A stretch of 64,000 nt of DNA, from assembly GCA_034770075.1 (NCBI GenBank), contig CM068377.1, forward strand, positions 51,934,271-51,998,270, in the 5' to 3' direction. Positions 1 to 9,702 of this stretch are shown here, in pieces. The notes beneath the pieces were generated by a model that saw nothing but the letters and a program-made list of their open reading frames with translations, was not told the DNA's origin and searched no databases. Within the stretch, counting starts at the first letter, position 1. Each line of letters opens with the position of its first letter. Source of the DNA: Aralia elata (lineage: Eukaryota > Streptophyta > Magnoliopsida > Apiales > Araliaceae). The position numbers and the translations under genes were made by a program.

Positions 1-378
1 TTAATCAAAAACCAAATACAAATTAAACTCCTTTAATTTTAGCAATCTGGAATCATATTTCAGATAAAATAAACATCTTTGTTTTAAACTTTTATCAATT
101 AAATAAACCATTTATGTTAATTGAGAAAAACAAAAAAATTTCAAACTATGCATACCGGCGCAGCCGCGCTCCAAATTGAACTAGGAGTGGGGCGGTTGCA
201 CTGCACCCCCAGAAACGTTTTCTGGGTTCGGGCGCGGCCACGCTCCAAAATGAACTTGAAGCGGCGCGGCCGCGTCGCGATGCAGATTCAGGAAAAAACT
301 TTCTGCCCAAAATCCGATCGTATCCCATATCAATTCATACATATAATCATCAAAATCAATAATTAACACAAGGATTAG
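1..378 (-). mobile_element. Leader (5' interior) of minus-strand LTR element E1, truncated by window edge
   Basis: This lies directly downstream, on the minus strand, of the primer-binding site at 379-390, so it is the untranslated leader of an element that continues left of the window. No convincing gag frame is visible. Short open frames here run over GC-rich repeats and look spurious. The stretch 157-279 is strikingly GC-rich in AT-rich surroundings and holds three or four degenerate copies of a GCGCGGCCGCG-like motif, two of them followed by CCAAAWTGAACT. Lineage cannot be assigned without coding sequence. Confidence 0.55.
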
Positions 379-390
379 GCTCTGATACCA
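379..390 (-). other. Primer-binding site, initiator Met-tRNA type
   Basis: Plus strand reads GCTCTGATACCA, so the minus strand reads TGGTATCAGAGC, the common plant retrotransposon PBS matching the 3' end of initiator Met-tRNA. It sits one base from the LTR end at 392, fixing the element's orientation as minus. Confidence 0.85.
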
Positions 391-391
391 C

Positions 392-1312
392 TGTTATGTT
401 TGTATATAACGCAAGCATAAAATCTCATTACATAAATAGGGCGGAAGCGTGATAAAACGGATTTTAAAATTTTTATACAAACCATCACCATGATCTTTAC
501 TTGTGTTCAATTATCAATTAGCAAAAGAGATAGAGATAGAGAATTATACCCTCGTTAATCAAAGCTTCCTCGGGTACAAGTTCTCCTCCAATTCCTTCGC
601 GTTCTCCTTGAATTCCACCGACTAAATTCCTTCGCTTGATCAACGTTAGCCACCCAAGTGTTTGGCCTTTAGAGGTGATCCACCAAGGAAGAATAGTTAT
701 TCAAGAAAATGGGTGTTAGCCAAATCTTAGTTTCTATCTCTATAGAAATTACAAGTACTCTCCACAATCTAATGTAAGAGTGTGTAACCCTAATCTATGA
801 TAAGACTTCTCTTATTTATAGATGTAGGAAAACTCTTCCCTAAACTATTTAGGATTAGGGTTTCTATTCTAATTAAACTCCTTTAATTAATTATGCTCCT
901 AATCCAATTACGAATTCATGAGAGAGTACTTCTATTAATTAATTCCCAATCCATATTAGGAATTAAATAATAGTAATAGTAATAATAGTAAGACTCCTCG
1001 TATTAATTTATATTTAATATTTTCAAAATATTAAATAATAAATATTAATTAATTTATTCTATCTCCATAGACTAAATTAAATACACTTAACTTATTATTA
1101 CAATTATGTCATTTACTTCTTCAATAAATGTTTTTCTTTTGCTGTGTGACCCTTTAGGTTCTCCATATTAAACTGGTTGTGAATAAATCAATTAGAACAA
1201 TTCTAATCTTATTTAAATAAATAAATTAAACTATTTAATTCATTTAAATAAATAACATTTATTTTATAATAAGGGTAAGCCCCTTAGCGATCAACGACTT
1301 TCCAGATAATAT
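392..1312 (-). repeat. Tandem copy A of the E1 LTR
   Basis: Direct repeat of 1313-2329. Shared landmarks include the opening TGTT(A/T), the GCGGAAGCG block, the GAGAACGCGAAGGAATTGGAG-like patch (minus strand) and the closing GATCAACGACTTTCCAGATAA. A' is about 95 bp longer because an AATTAATTCCCAATC-type unit is multiplied at 1860-1985. Confidence 0.8.
812..820 (-). promoter_or_regulatory. TATA box in LTR copy A
   Basis: Minus strand TATAAATAA, repeated at the same place in copy A' (1736-1744). It is a plausible start-site element for minus-strand LTR transcription. The transcript start itself is not visible from sequence. Confidence 0.5.
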
Positions 1313-2329
1313 TGTTTGGTTTGTATGTAACGCGAGCATGCAATCAAATTACATAAATATAGCGGAAGCGCGACAAAACGGATTTTAAAATTTTTATACA
1401 AACCATCACCATGATCGTTCTTTATGCATAATTATTAATTAAACGAAAGAGATGAAGAATAAGAATTATACCCTTGTCGAATTCTAGCTTCCTCAGGTAC
1501 AAGTTCAACTCCAATTCCTTCGCGTTCTCCTTGAATTCAATGGTGTGATTCTTTCCTTTGATCAATGTTAGCCACCCAAGTGTTTGACCTCTAGAGGTGA
1601 TCCACCAAGGAAGAACAAATATTCAAGAAGTTGGGTGTTTGGCAAAACCCTAGTTTCTATCTCTATAGAAATTGTAAAATACTCTCCACAATCTAATGTA
1701 AGAGTGTGTAACCCTAATCTATGATAAGACTTCTCTTATTTATAGATGTAGGAAAACCCCTTCCCTAAACTATTTAGGATTAGGGTTTCTATTTTAATTA
1801 AACTCCTTTAATTATATTCCTAATCCAATTAGGAATTAATGAGAGAGAGTACTTCTATTAATTAATTCTCAATCCCTATTAGGAATTAAATAATAGTTAT
1901 ATTAATTAATTCCCAATCCCTATTAGGAATTAAATAATAATAATATTAATTAATTCCCAATCTCTATTAGGAATTAAATAATAGTAATAGTAATAATAAT
2001 AATAAGACTCCTCTTATTAATTTATATTTAATATTTCTAAAATATTAAATAATAAATATTAAGCTATTTAATTTATTCTATCTCATACATTAAATTAAAT
2101 ACACTTAACTTATTATTACAATTATGCCATTTACTTCTTAAATAAATATTTTCCTTTTGCGGTGTGACCCTTTAGGTTCTCCATATTAAACTGGTTGTGA
2201 ATAAATCAATTAGAACAATTCTAATCTTATTTAAATAAATAAATTAAACAATTTAATTTATTTAAATAAATAATATATATTCTACAATAAGGGTAAGCCC
2301 CCTTAGCGATCAACGACTTTCCAGATAAT
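1313..2329 (-). repeat. Tandem copy A' of the E1 LTR
   Basis: Second copy of block A. It carries extra short tandem units (AATTAATTCYCAATCYCTATTAGG-like, about 45 bp apart) at 1860-1985, which account for most of the length difference from A. Confidence 0.8.
1736..1744 (-). promoter_or_regulatory. TATA box in LTR copy A'
   Basis: Minus strand TATAAATAA, equivalent to that at 812-820. It shows that the promoter region was duplicated with the A block. Confidence 0.5.
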
Positions 2330-3220
2330 ATAGATTTTAACATTAATCACAAAAGAACCTTTGAGTAAATAGTTACCGTACAATTCAATCCTTCTACCAT
2401 ACAATGTCCCAATTAAATATAAGACATGGAATTTCTGTCAAGTCTTATTTTATTTAATTATATGTATTTCGATTCCCAAATGCACAACTCTAAATAATGC
2501 AAATTAGAAACTCTTTTCTAATTTCATTCTGCCTTGGCCAAGGACTACTGAGTTATCATTTATCGAATCACATAGGACATTCACATCTTTTACTAGACGT
2601 GGTAGATTCTTTGTTGATCATTCACCTATCTCCATGTACAACTTATTATACCCAATCATACTCTTTGATATACCCACAAGGTCTTAAGGGACATGTCAAA
2701 GTATAACTCATCATACACAAGATACTATGATGATCTCAAGTCCAAGGATCACTTGTACTGCTATTACTAGAGGAATTTCTATTGACAGACGAGTAAAACT
2801 CCATTAGGTATTCCTTAGCGAGTCACGTTCAGTGAACTTATTCTCCAATAAGTACCTACATACTTGCTTTAGTGTCTCCACACAAATGATTATGAGATCA
2901 ATCATCCTCTTCCTAAGAGCAAGCAACGTATGTACTAATATATTCGGATTCACTAATCCCCAATTTAGTAATCCAACGATTAGGAACAATTTTAGTTTGT
3001 GAGCTATCTAGAATTTAGATCTCATTAGCATGATCACCATCATGATTCTAAAAGCATTACTCAAAACTATGGGTTTATCACATTTAATATAACAGCACTA
3101 TGTAGATAATATAAAATGCCTTTTAAGAAAATCAATTCTTTTATTAATAAATGAATAAGATTACTAAGTATATGCTACATCATATCAAATATGATTGGCT
3201 TATGTGCATACTACTTTCAA
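2330..3220 (-). repeat. Tandem copy B of the E1 LTR
   Basis: Direct repeat of 3221-4085. Both begin ATATAGATTTYAACATTAAT and end with GTGCATACTACTTTCAA. Matching is high throughout, including a 60-codon minus-strand open stretch that is probably accidental. Confidence 0.8.
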
Positions 3221-4085
3221 ATATAGATTTCAACATTAATCACAAAAGAATCTTTCAGTGCATAGTTACCGTACAATTCAATCCTTCTACCATATAATGT
3301 TTTAATTAAATATAAGACATGGATTTACTGTCAAGTCTAATTTTATTTAATTATATGTATTTCGATTCCCAAATGCACAACTCTAAATAATGCAAATTAG
3401 AAACTCCTTTCAAATTTCATTCTGCCTTGGCGAAGGACTATTGAGTTGTCATTTATCGAATCACATAGGACATTCATATCTTTTACTAGGTACATTCGTT
3501 GTTGATCATTCACCTATCTCCATGTACAACTTATTATACCCAATCATACCCTTTGATATACCCTAAAGGTCTTAAAGGACATGTCAAAGTATAACTCATC
3601 ATACACAAGATACTATAATGATCTCTAGTCCAAGGATCACTTGTACTACTATCACTAGAGAAATTCCTATTGACAGGCGAGTAAAACTCTATTACGTATT
3701 CCTTAACAAGCCACGTTCAGTGAACTTATTCTCCAATAAGTACCTACATACTTGCTTTAGTGTCTCCACACCAATAATTATGAGATCAATCATCCTCTTC
3801 CTAAGAGCAAGCAAAGTATGTATTAATCTATCTGGATTCACTAATCCCCTTTTTAGTAATCCAACGATTAGGAACGATTTTAGTTTGTGAGTTGTCTTCA
3901 ATTTAGATCTCATTAGCATGATTACCACCATGATTCTAAAAGCATTGCTCAAAACTATGGGTTTATCACATTTAATATAACATCACAATGTAGATAAAGT
4001 AAAATGCCTTTAATAACCGAATAAGATTACAAAGTATATGCCACATCATATCAAATATGACTGGGTTGCGTGCATACTACTTTCA
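3221..4085 (-). repeat. Tandem copy B' of the E1 LTR
   Basis: Second copy of block B. Its right end (TACTACTTTCA) is the outer LTR terminus next to the gypsy LTR at 4086. Confidence 0.8.
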
Positions 4086-5488
4086 ACCCAGTATAATTTC
4101 ACCGTCGGGGCGGTGAACCTGAAACTCGACTTCTGCAGTTCAGGAACTGCAGAATATTCAAGCCCAAAAATACGAATTTTAAGTATCAAACACCAATTCC
4201 AAGCATACCCAATTATCATAAATTTTGTTAAAATAATTTTAAACATGTATTTAACCATCCTAAATGCATAACTCACATTAATCCACCAATTTAGAGCCTC
4301 AAATCTCATGTTCATACTATACAAACTTTGACAAATTTAGCATAATCAATCATTACAGATTCGTTGTTCAACCAATTTGGTTCTTTCCACTTTCGTTATT
4401 TTCGTTTTTAACGCATAACAACAATCCATCATCAATTTACAGATCAACATGCAATTCAAACATAAATTCTCATACATTTAAGCCATATTCATATTTTTCT
4501 TCTCTATAAATTTCTAAACTCTAATTAAACATAGTTTCATGGATTTAATTACTGAAAATTCAATTATAAACAATATAAAACAAATTACATAAACCCAAGA
4601 ACATATATAATAGATTCCTTTACTAATTCATCATCAAAACCAATTACAGAGAAATAGTTTTAGAAAAATAAGAACTAGAAATTTTAGAATTTACCTTTGA
4701 TTTCTTCTTTAAACCTAGAATAGATGATATGAATCATCTTCTTCTTCCTTCTTGGTTCTCAATTTCACAGAGAGTTTCTTCTCTCTGAATTTCTCTCTTT
4801 CTCTTCTCTCTAGCTTACAAAACTAACTGATAAAAGTAACTTACGTGACTTTTAGTTGGATGTTTTCAGCGGTTAAGAAAATCAAAGGTTTATGCCATGT
4901 TTGGCCAAACCCATTTAAAAATCCATTCTAATTTATTTTAATAATATTCTTATTATAAGATACTCTGCCACACTTAAACTATAATTTTATTAACTAAGTT
5001 ATTTTATTCAATAAAATATTAATCCTCTAATTTAATTATTTAATTAAATTATAATATTCTCATCACATTAGCGTACTAAAATACACACCAACACTTCACA
5101 CACAAATATATTCACATCAATTCACTATTTTAGTTAAGTGAATCACTCACATTATTTATGAAACTTAATTCACAATAATTTCTATTGTCCACAAGACATA
5201 ATAATCAAATTATATTATTTTCCAATAAAATTTTAATTTAATTAAATTAACTAATATTATTCAACTAATTTCCTTTTCATGACAATTTCATTTAATCTTT
5301 TCAATGGTTTAATTAATTATTAAACCATTTCTTCCCAATTACATGAATATATAATTTCTTTCACACCGAACCACATATTCATAATATGAAATATATATAT
5401 ACACATACTCAAACTCAAAACGTCTCGTAATAAATATTAAATTTATTAAATTCTTATTTAATAATTTCTAAAAATTCGGGTTGTCACA
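4086..5488 (-). mobile_element. Partial gypsy-type LTR, minus strand, cut by E1
   Basis: The plus-strand end is ...GGGTTGTCACA, so the minus strand begins TGTGACAACCCG, the start shared by the Tekay-like LTRs elsewhere in this window (28857 and 35540). It was inserted in the integrase of the minus-strand copia element: the copia frame reads up to 5489 and then meets this terminus. The other LTR end is missing because element E1 lies in it at 4085. No coding sequence is seen. The region 4930-5480 is very AT-rich. A perfect 9-bp-arm palindrome lies at 4133-4152. Confidence 0.7.
4133..4152. repeat. Short perfect inverted repeat
   Basis: CTGCAGTTCAGGAACTGCAG: nine-base arms around a two-base centre, able to form a tight hairpin. 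It lies in the gypsy LTR fragment. Confidence 0.7.
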
Positions 5489-5703
5489 TTCTTTCTTTTA
5501 GCCACTCCATTTTATTGTGGAGTTCTTGGAGCTGAGAAATTATGCATAATCCCATTATCTTCATAGAACTGATTCACTTTAGAATAGTCAAATTCTCTCC
5601 CATGATCACTCCTTATTACAATTATTTTCTTGCCATTCTCATTTATTACTTGCTTGAAGAATTTGATCAGTTGGGTGCTAGTTTCGTCTTTAGAGCTAAT
5701 AAA
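5489..5703 (-). pseudogene. Copia integrase core, C-proximal fragment
   Basis: Minus strand reads a conserved integrase stretch with motifs SSKDET, IRSDHGREFD and APRTPQ followed by GVAKRKN. The second catalytic Asp (RSDHGREF) is present. The expected glutamine codon before NGVAKRKN is a stop. It continues directly from 8583 across the inserted element 5709-8577, and is cut at 5489 by the gypsy LTR. Function in an intact relative: insertion of element cDNA in the nucleus. This copy is dead. Confidence 0.85.
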
Positions 5704-5932
5704 GAATATGTAACGCCCCCGAATTCGGGCGATCGCCGCCCGAACTAGGGTCGACGTTAACTCAACAACTATCGTAACTTAACCAATGATCCCATAATCA
5801 TATTAGTTGAATTAGTCTATTACAGACTATAAAATCATAATTTCTTTTATCTTCCTCCTTGGATCTTAACTTGATCTTAATCTCATTCTTTCTACAAGTA
5901 TCAACTTGTAGTTCATTTGTATATATGGATAT

Positions 5933-5933
<1 letters not shown>

Positions 5934-5972
<39 letters not shown>
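5934..5972. repeat. (AT)n microsatellite
   Basis: Uninterrupted AT/TA run inside the LTR. The neighbouring GGATATCC is palindromic. Confidence 0.9.
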
Positions 5973-5976
<4 letters not shown>

Positions 5977-6685
5977 CAAATTTTTAGCCTTATGACTTAA
6001 GCATTCTATACTTCCATATACCCAAGGTTCACAGCATTAATAATAGGATGGTTCTTAGGAACAGAAGAATCTTGCGATAAATGTTTGCATCTTTATCCGC
6101 GACAAGATTCTTTTTCTTTACAGAACATACCATATTATTCAATACCCTCACTTGAATACATATCGTTATAGAGATATCTCTTTATATTGATATTCCCTAT
6201 CTATCTGAAATTCACAGTATTAATGATAAGATTGTTCTTGGAATCGAGGGGCGTATTACGGTAAATGTGGCACCTTACCGGCGCTCATTAAGTGTAACCT
6301 CAGTGCTTACAGAACTCTCAATATCATTCAATACCCTCACTCAGATGCATAGTTCTTTATCAACATTGTATTAATGTTTTACTATTTATATGAAGTTCAG
6401 AGCATTGACATAACATGATCAATCCATATTACCAATACTCTCATTCAGTTTAATAGATCTTTAACAATTTTAAGTTATATCAAAGTAAAGACATAACACC
6501 ATTTCACGATAATAAATAATATCATTGATAGAACATTTGGTTACATGGTTTGTTTGTTCGCATTATAACAGTCATTATGACTTAATACAAATAACAAGTA
6601 CTTAATATGAAAACCTAATCTACGCTTCTTCTTTACGCTCATGATCTTTTTATCATTCTTCTTAACTACAAATAAAGTTTTATTC

Positions 6686-6717
6686 GCAAGAATGAGCACT
6701 ACGGCTCAGCAAGTCTA
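6686..6717 (-). promoter_or_regulatory. Conserved LTR stem-loop next to AATAAA
   Basis: The minus strand reads CTTGCTGAGC, loop CGTAGT, GCTCATTCTTGC, followed within three bases by AATAAAACTTT. The arms TGAGC/GCTCA pair. The same arrangement is found in other LTRs here (11056, 19731, 23062, 32103, 38770 and 56511). A 3'-end/poly(A) role is inference. Confidence 0.55.
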
Positions 6718-7044
6718 ACTAATAATACATAAACAGTTTATGCTTTCATATAAATTTTAACATGCCTTGACATATCACATATATCAATTTGATATTACAA
6801 ATAACTTTTCATTCAATAGTCTATATCACGTTGTCACACAAAGCGTATAAACCACATATATATAACTTATACAAATAACACATAAAAGTTATAATACTTG
6901 CACATAGTTTAAAGGAATAGAAGACTTGCCTCGTATATCTTTTACAGTTAATATAACGGTTTAAACATTCATCGTAAATCCTACACGATTATAAGTTAAT
7001 ATAGACAAATAAGCGTTTAACGATTAAATCTTTTAAGTTTTATT

Positions 7045-7400
7045 TCGGGTATTATAATCGCTTATAAATAAGACTCCTTCTACTACACATCAAATAATTT
7101 CAGCATTAGAACTGCATATAAAATGAATATTCATCAACTATATTTAAAATATATTGAGCATTATAACTGCTTATAAAATGAATATTTGACTATTATATTT
7201 GAAATAATTTTAGCATTTTAACTTCTTATAAAATGAATATTTTTACTAAATACTTGAAGAAAATTGGACATAGTAACTGCTTATAAAAGTATATTTTTTA
7301 TTTTATAAGAAAAATAAATTGGATATTATAACTGCTTGTAAATAGGACTTTTGTACTATATACATAAAATAATCTGCTTGTAAAATGTATAATTAGCTAT
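7045..7400 (-). repeat. Diverged tandem repeat, approx. 70-bp unit
   Basis: Repeated phrase 'GCATTATAACTGCTTATAAA' followed by ATGAATATT-like sequence, about five to six imperfect copies. No coding meaning is seen. Confidence 0.65.
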
Positions 7401-7684
7401 AACTACGAATTGAAATTGAACATTATAACTACTAAGATGATTACCTCTTGAAGTTGCAAGTTTTAACTATTTCGTTGCAAGGCTTCAACATTTTAACTCA
7501 CAAGAACTCTCTCTAAAGATTATACTAGCTTCTTAAGCTCTTGAAATACTTGTGAATTCGTAAAAATTTAGAAGAGAATGACTTGCTATTTATAAAAAAC
7601 CAAGAGTTGGGGCATTTTGGTCATTTTCCATCTCAACCATGGTTTATTACTATTTTTCCCTAGCATATTCTTGGAATATTCCCT

Positions 7685-8000
7685 CAAAATATCTACCAAG
7701 CTCGACAATGCAGCTTGTAACTGAAAATATCTTCTAAGCTCGACAATGCAGCTTGCAACTGAAAATATCTTCCAAGCTCTACAATGCAGCTTGCAATTAA
7801 ACTTATCTTCTAAGCTCCTCAATGAAAATATCTTCCATGCTCGACAATGCAGCTTGTAATTGAACCTATCTTCTAAGCTCCTTAATGCAAATATCTTCCA
7901 AGCTCGACAATGCAGCTTGCCACCGTAAGCACGATAAAGCAGCTTGTCACCGTAAGCACGACAAAGCACTATCAGTTTAAGCACGACAAAGCAGCTTTTC
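7685..8000 (-). repeat. Compound minisatellite (approx. 44 bp, then approx. 24 bp units)
   Basis: Phrases such as AAGCTCGACAATGCAGCTTG recur five times between 7697 and 7920. They are followed by GTAAGCACGAYAAAGCAGCTT units to about 8000. A 132-codon minus-strand open frame across it simply translates the repeat (KLHCRAWKIF units) and is not called a gene. Confidence 0.75.
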
Positions 8001-8388
8001 GTAAATATACCGAGAAGCTTGTCGGTGAAAATATTCTAAGCTTGACGTTTTTATTTTTTAAGCTTGACGTTTTTCTCGAAAAAATATTATCTGACCTAAA
8101 TCATCGTTTACACTATACAATCACAAAACACCTCGAAATATCATCTTGAACTTTATTAAGCACATATGTTATAAAATTTGAATCTCATTAGGGCTTAAGG
8201 TTTTAAACTTCTCGATACCTAGTTTTAGGTTATACGTTCTAATTCTAATCGTATACGATCGTGTTTTCGAATCGTATTAGGTTTTCAAAGATTATCTGAA
8301 CAGTCGTTCATTAGGTATTTCTAGAGCTTTCATTCTTAACCCAGTTAAGACAATATTTATAATTTTGATAATATTTTGGGGTATTACA

Positions 8389-8577
8389 TTCACCCCAACT
8401 TATAAGAATTTCGTCCTCGAAATTGAACGTTATGAACTGAATAACATAACCTCTTCCCATCAGAGATATGATTTGATCAACTTCTTACAAGAATTTCGCC
8501 CATAAAATTAACTTTAGAAATAACTTTAGTCATTCCATATCATATTTATATGTTCTATAAATATTTAGGATATTACA
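8389..8577 (-). other. Pol-end/polypurine patch and LTR-start remnant
   Basis: The minus strand reads GAGGACGAAATTCTTATAAG, then GTTGGGGTGAA directly before the LTR start at 8388. This is the usual end of Tekay-type pol plus polypurine tract. A diverged second copy (GGGCGAAATTCTTGTAAG, plus-strand 8492-8509) lies upstream, preceded by an LTR-like start TGTAATATCC at 8577. Confidence 0.6.
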
Positions 8578-8582
8578 GAATA

Positions 8583-9697
8583 CCCATGTGAACCTAGAGT
8601 AGTCATCTACTATAACTAGAGAGTACCTTTTACCTCCAAGACTAGCAGTTGGAACAGGCCCAAAAAGATCTATATGAAGAAATTGTAAATGCCTGTCATT
8701 TGAATTGACTGCTTTGCTCTTGAATGAGTTCTTGGTCTGCTTCCCCAGCTAACAAGCTTTGCATGGTCTTTCTTTAACAAAGCTCAGCTTTGGCAGACCT
8801 CTGACTAGATCCTTTGATACGAGTTTTGACATACTTTTGAAATTTAAGTGAGATAATCTCCTATGCCATAACCAGCTCACATCTTCTGATGTTTTGGCAA
8901 AGAAGCAAGCTAATGCTGAAGAACTTAGTTCAGAGAGATTAACCACATATACATTTCTTTCTCTAGATCCAGTCGGCTTTAGCGAGTTGGTTTCCAGATC
9001 TCGAACCTGACACTGATTGTTGAGGAAGGTAACTTGATGACCTTTATCACATAGCTGACTTATACTCAGGAGGTTGTGCTTTAATCCATCCACATATGCT
9101 ACCTTATTGAAAGAGATAGCTCCATTGCTGATTAAGCCTTAGCCTCTAGTTTTGCCAGAGTTGTTATCTCCAAAGATAACAGTTGGACCATTTTTTGCTC
9201 TAAACTCTAATAGTAGAGCCTTGTTGCCAGTCATGTGCCTAGAACATCCGCTATCTAAATACCAAATTGATTCAAATTCCATGGTACCTACAAAAATGAT
9301 TACTATTCATTTTGGTACCCATATGTATTTGGATCCTGCAATGTTAGTTTCCTTAGGGACCCAAATCTGCTTGATTTTGAGTCCTCTGTGTGCAATGTGC
9401 TCAGAGTAATGACAATATGTAGCTTTATGAACATGTTTACAACAGTTGAAACATCTTACATGTTGTATGTGTGTGTGTGTGGAATTCTTCTTATTTGTAA
9501 TTTATGTGGAGAATATGTCTAATCTCTTTTCTGTTTGAATGTTGTTCTACGATTTTGAAAATTTCGTAGAGTAAGATCCAGCTCTACGATTGATACTAAT
9601 TTGATTTATAGAGTTAAGCTTGCCCGGCTCTACGACTCTTTGTGGTAAAAATGTAAACTTGGATTTACTCTTTAGTTTAACAAAACCTAGACCAGCA
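8583..9697 (-). pseudogene. SIRE copia protease and N-terminal integrase
   Basis: Reading down the minus strand: protease with YLDSGCSRHMTGNK near 9262-9220 (the D-S-G catalytic triplet is intact), then KHNLLSISQLCDKGHQVTF, the pre-integrase H-H-C-C region (WHRRLSHLNF and CKAC), and the first integrase Asp in HIDLFGPVP, ending FTWVF where the 5709-8577 insertion begins. The longest open piece is 114 codons (8749-9093). Damage includes a stop after CKAC near 8748, a stop after TRG near 9140, and frameshifts between 9300 and 9697. The neighbour at 9703 is a solo LTR that separates this from gag. Confidence 0.85.
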
Positions 9698-9702
9698 TGT
9701 GA

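Larger units (their letters stand above)
392..4085 (-). mobile_element. Long 5' LTR of element E1 with internal A-A'-B-B' duplication
   Basis: The block begins TGTTATG and ends TTTCA on the plus strand (TG...CA), with the PBS beside its low end. It consists of two pairs of direct repeats: A (392-1312) with A' (1313-2329), and B (2330-3220) with B' (3221-4085). Both A copies contain a minus-strand TATAAATAA box (812-820 and 1736-1744), so the presumed promoter is doubled. No coding capacity is evident. A 60-90 codon frame shared by B and B' is only repeat sequence. The right neighbour at 4086 is an unrelated gypsy LTR, the insertion target. Target duplication cannot be checked because the other end is off the window. 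Confidence 0.7.
5709..8388 (-). repeat. 3' LTR (2.7 kb) of the inserted gypsy element
   Basis: The minus strand begins TGTAATACCCC at 8388 and ends CGGGGGCGTTACA at 5709. It contains an AT dinucleotide run (5934-5972), a stem-loop motif (6686-6717), a diverged approx. 70-bp tandem array (7045-7400) and a 44-bp then 24-bp minisatellite (7685-8000). Confidence 0.75.
5709..8577 (-). mobile_element. Internally deleted gypsy (Tekay-like) element inserted in the copia integrase
   Basis: The block starts TGTAACGCCCCC and ends GATATTACA, flanked by the perfect 5-bp duplication GAATA (5704-5708 and 8578-8582). It joins the two halves of the copia integrase, so it is a clean insertion. Inside, 5709-8388 is a full LTR in minus orientation (minus strand TGTAATACCCC...GGGGGCGTTACA). 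Beyond it, 8389-8577 holds a pol-terminus/polypurine patch and a short LTR-start remnant. I read it as an element that lost nearly everything between the start of its 5' LTR and the end of pol. A plain solo LTR would not explain 8389-8577. Confidence 0.8.

Noticed and set aside
7586..7984. 132-codon minus-strand frame with KLHCRAWKIF repeats
   Set aside because: It translates a 44-bp minisatellite inside an LTR. The repeats explain the open frame and no protein family fits.
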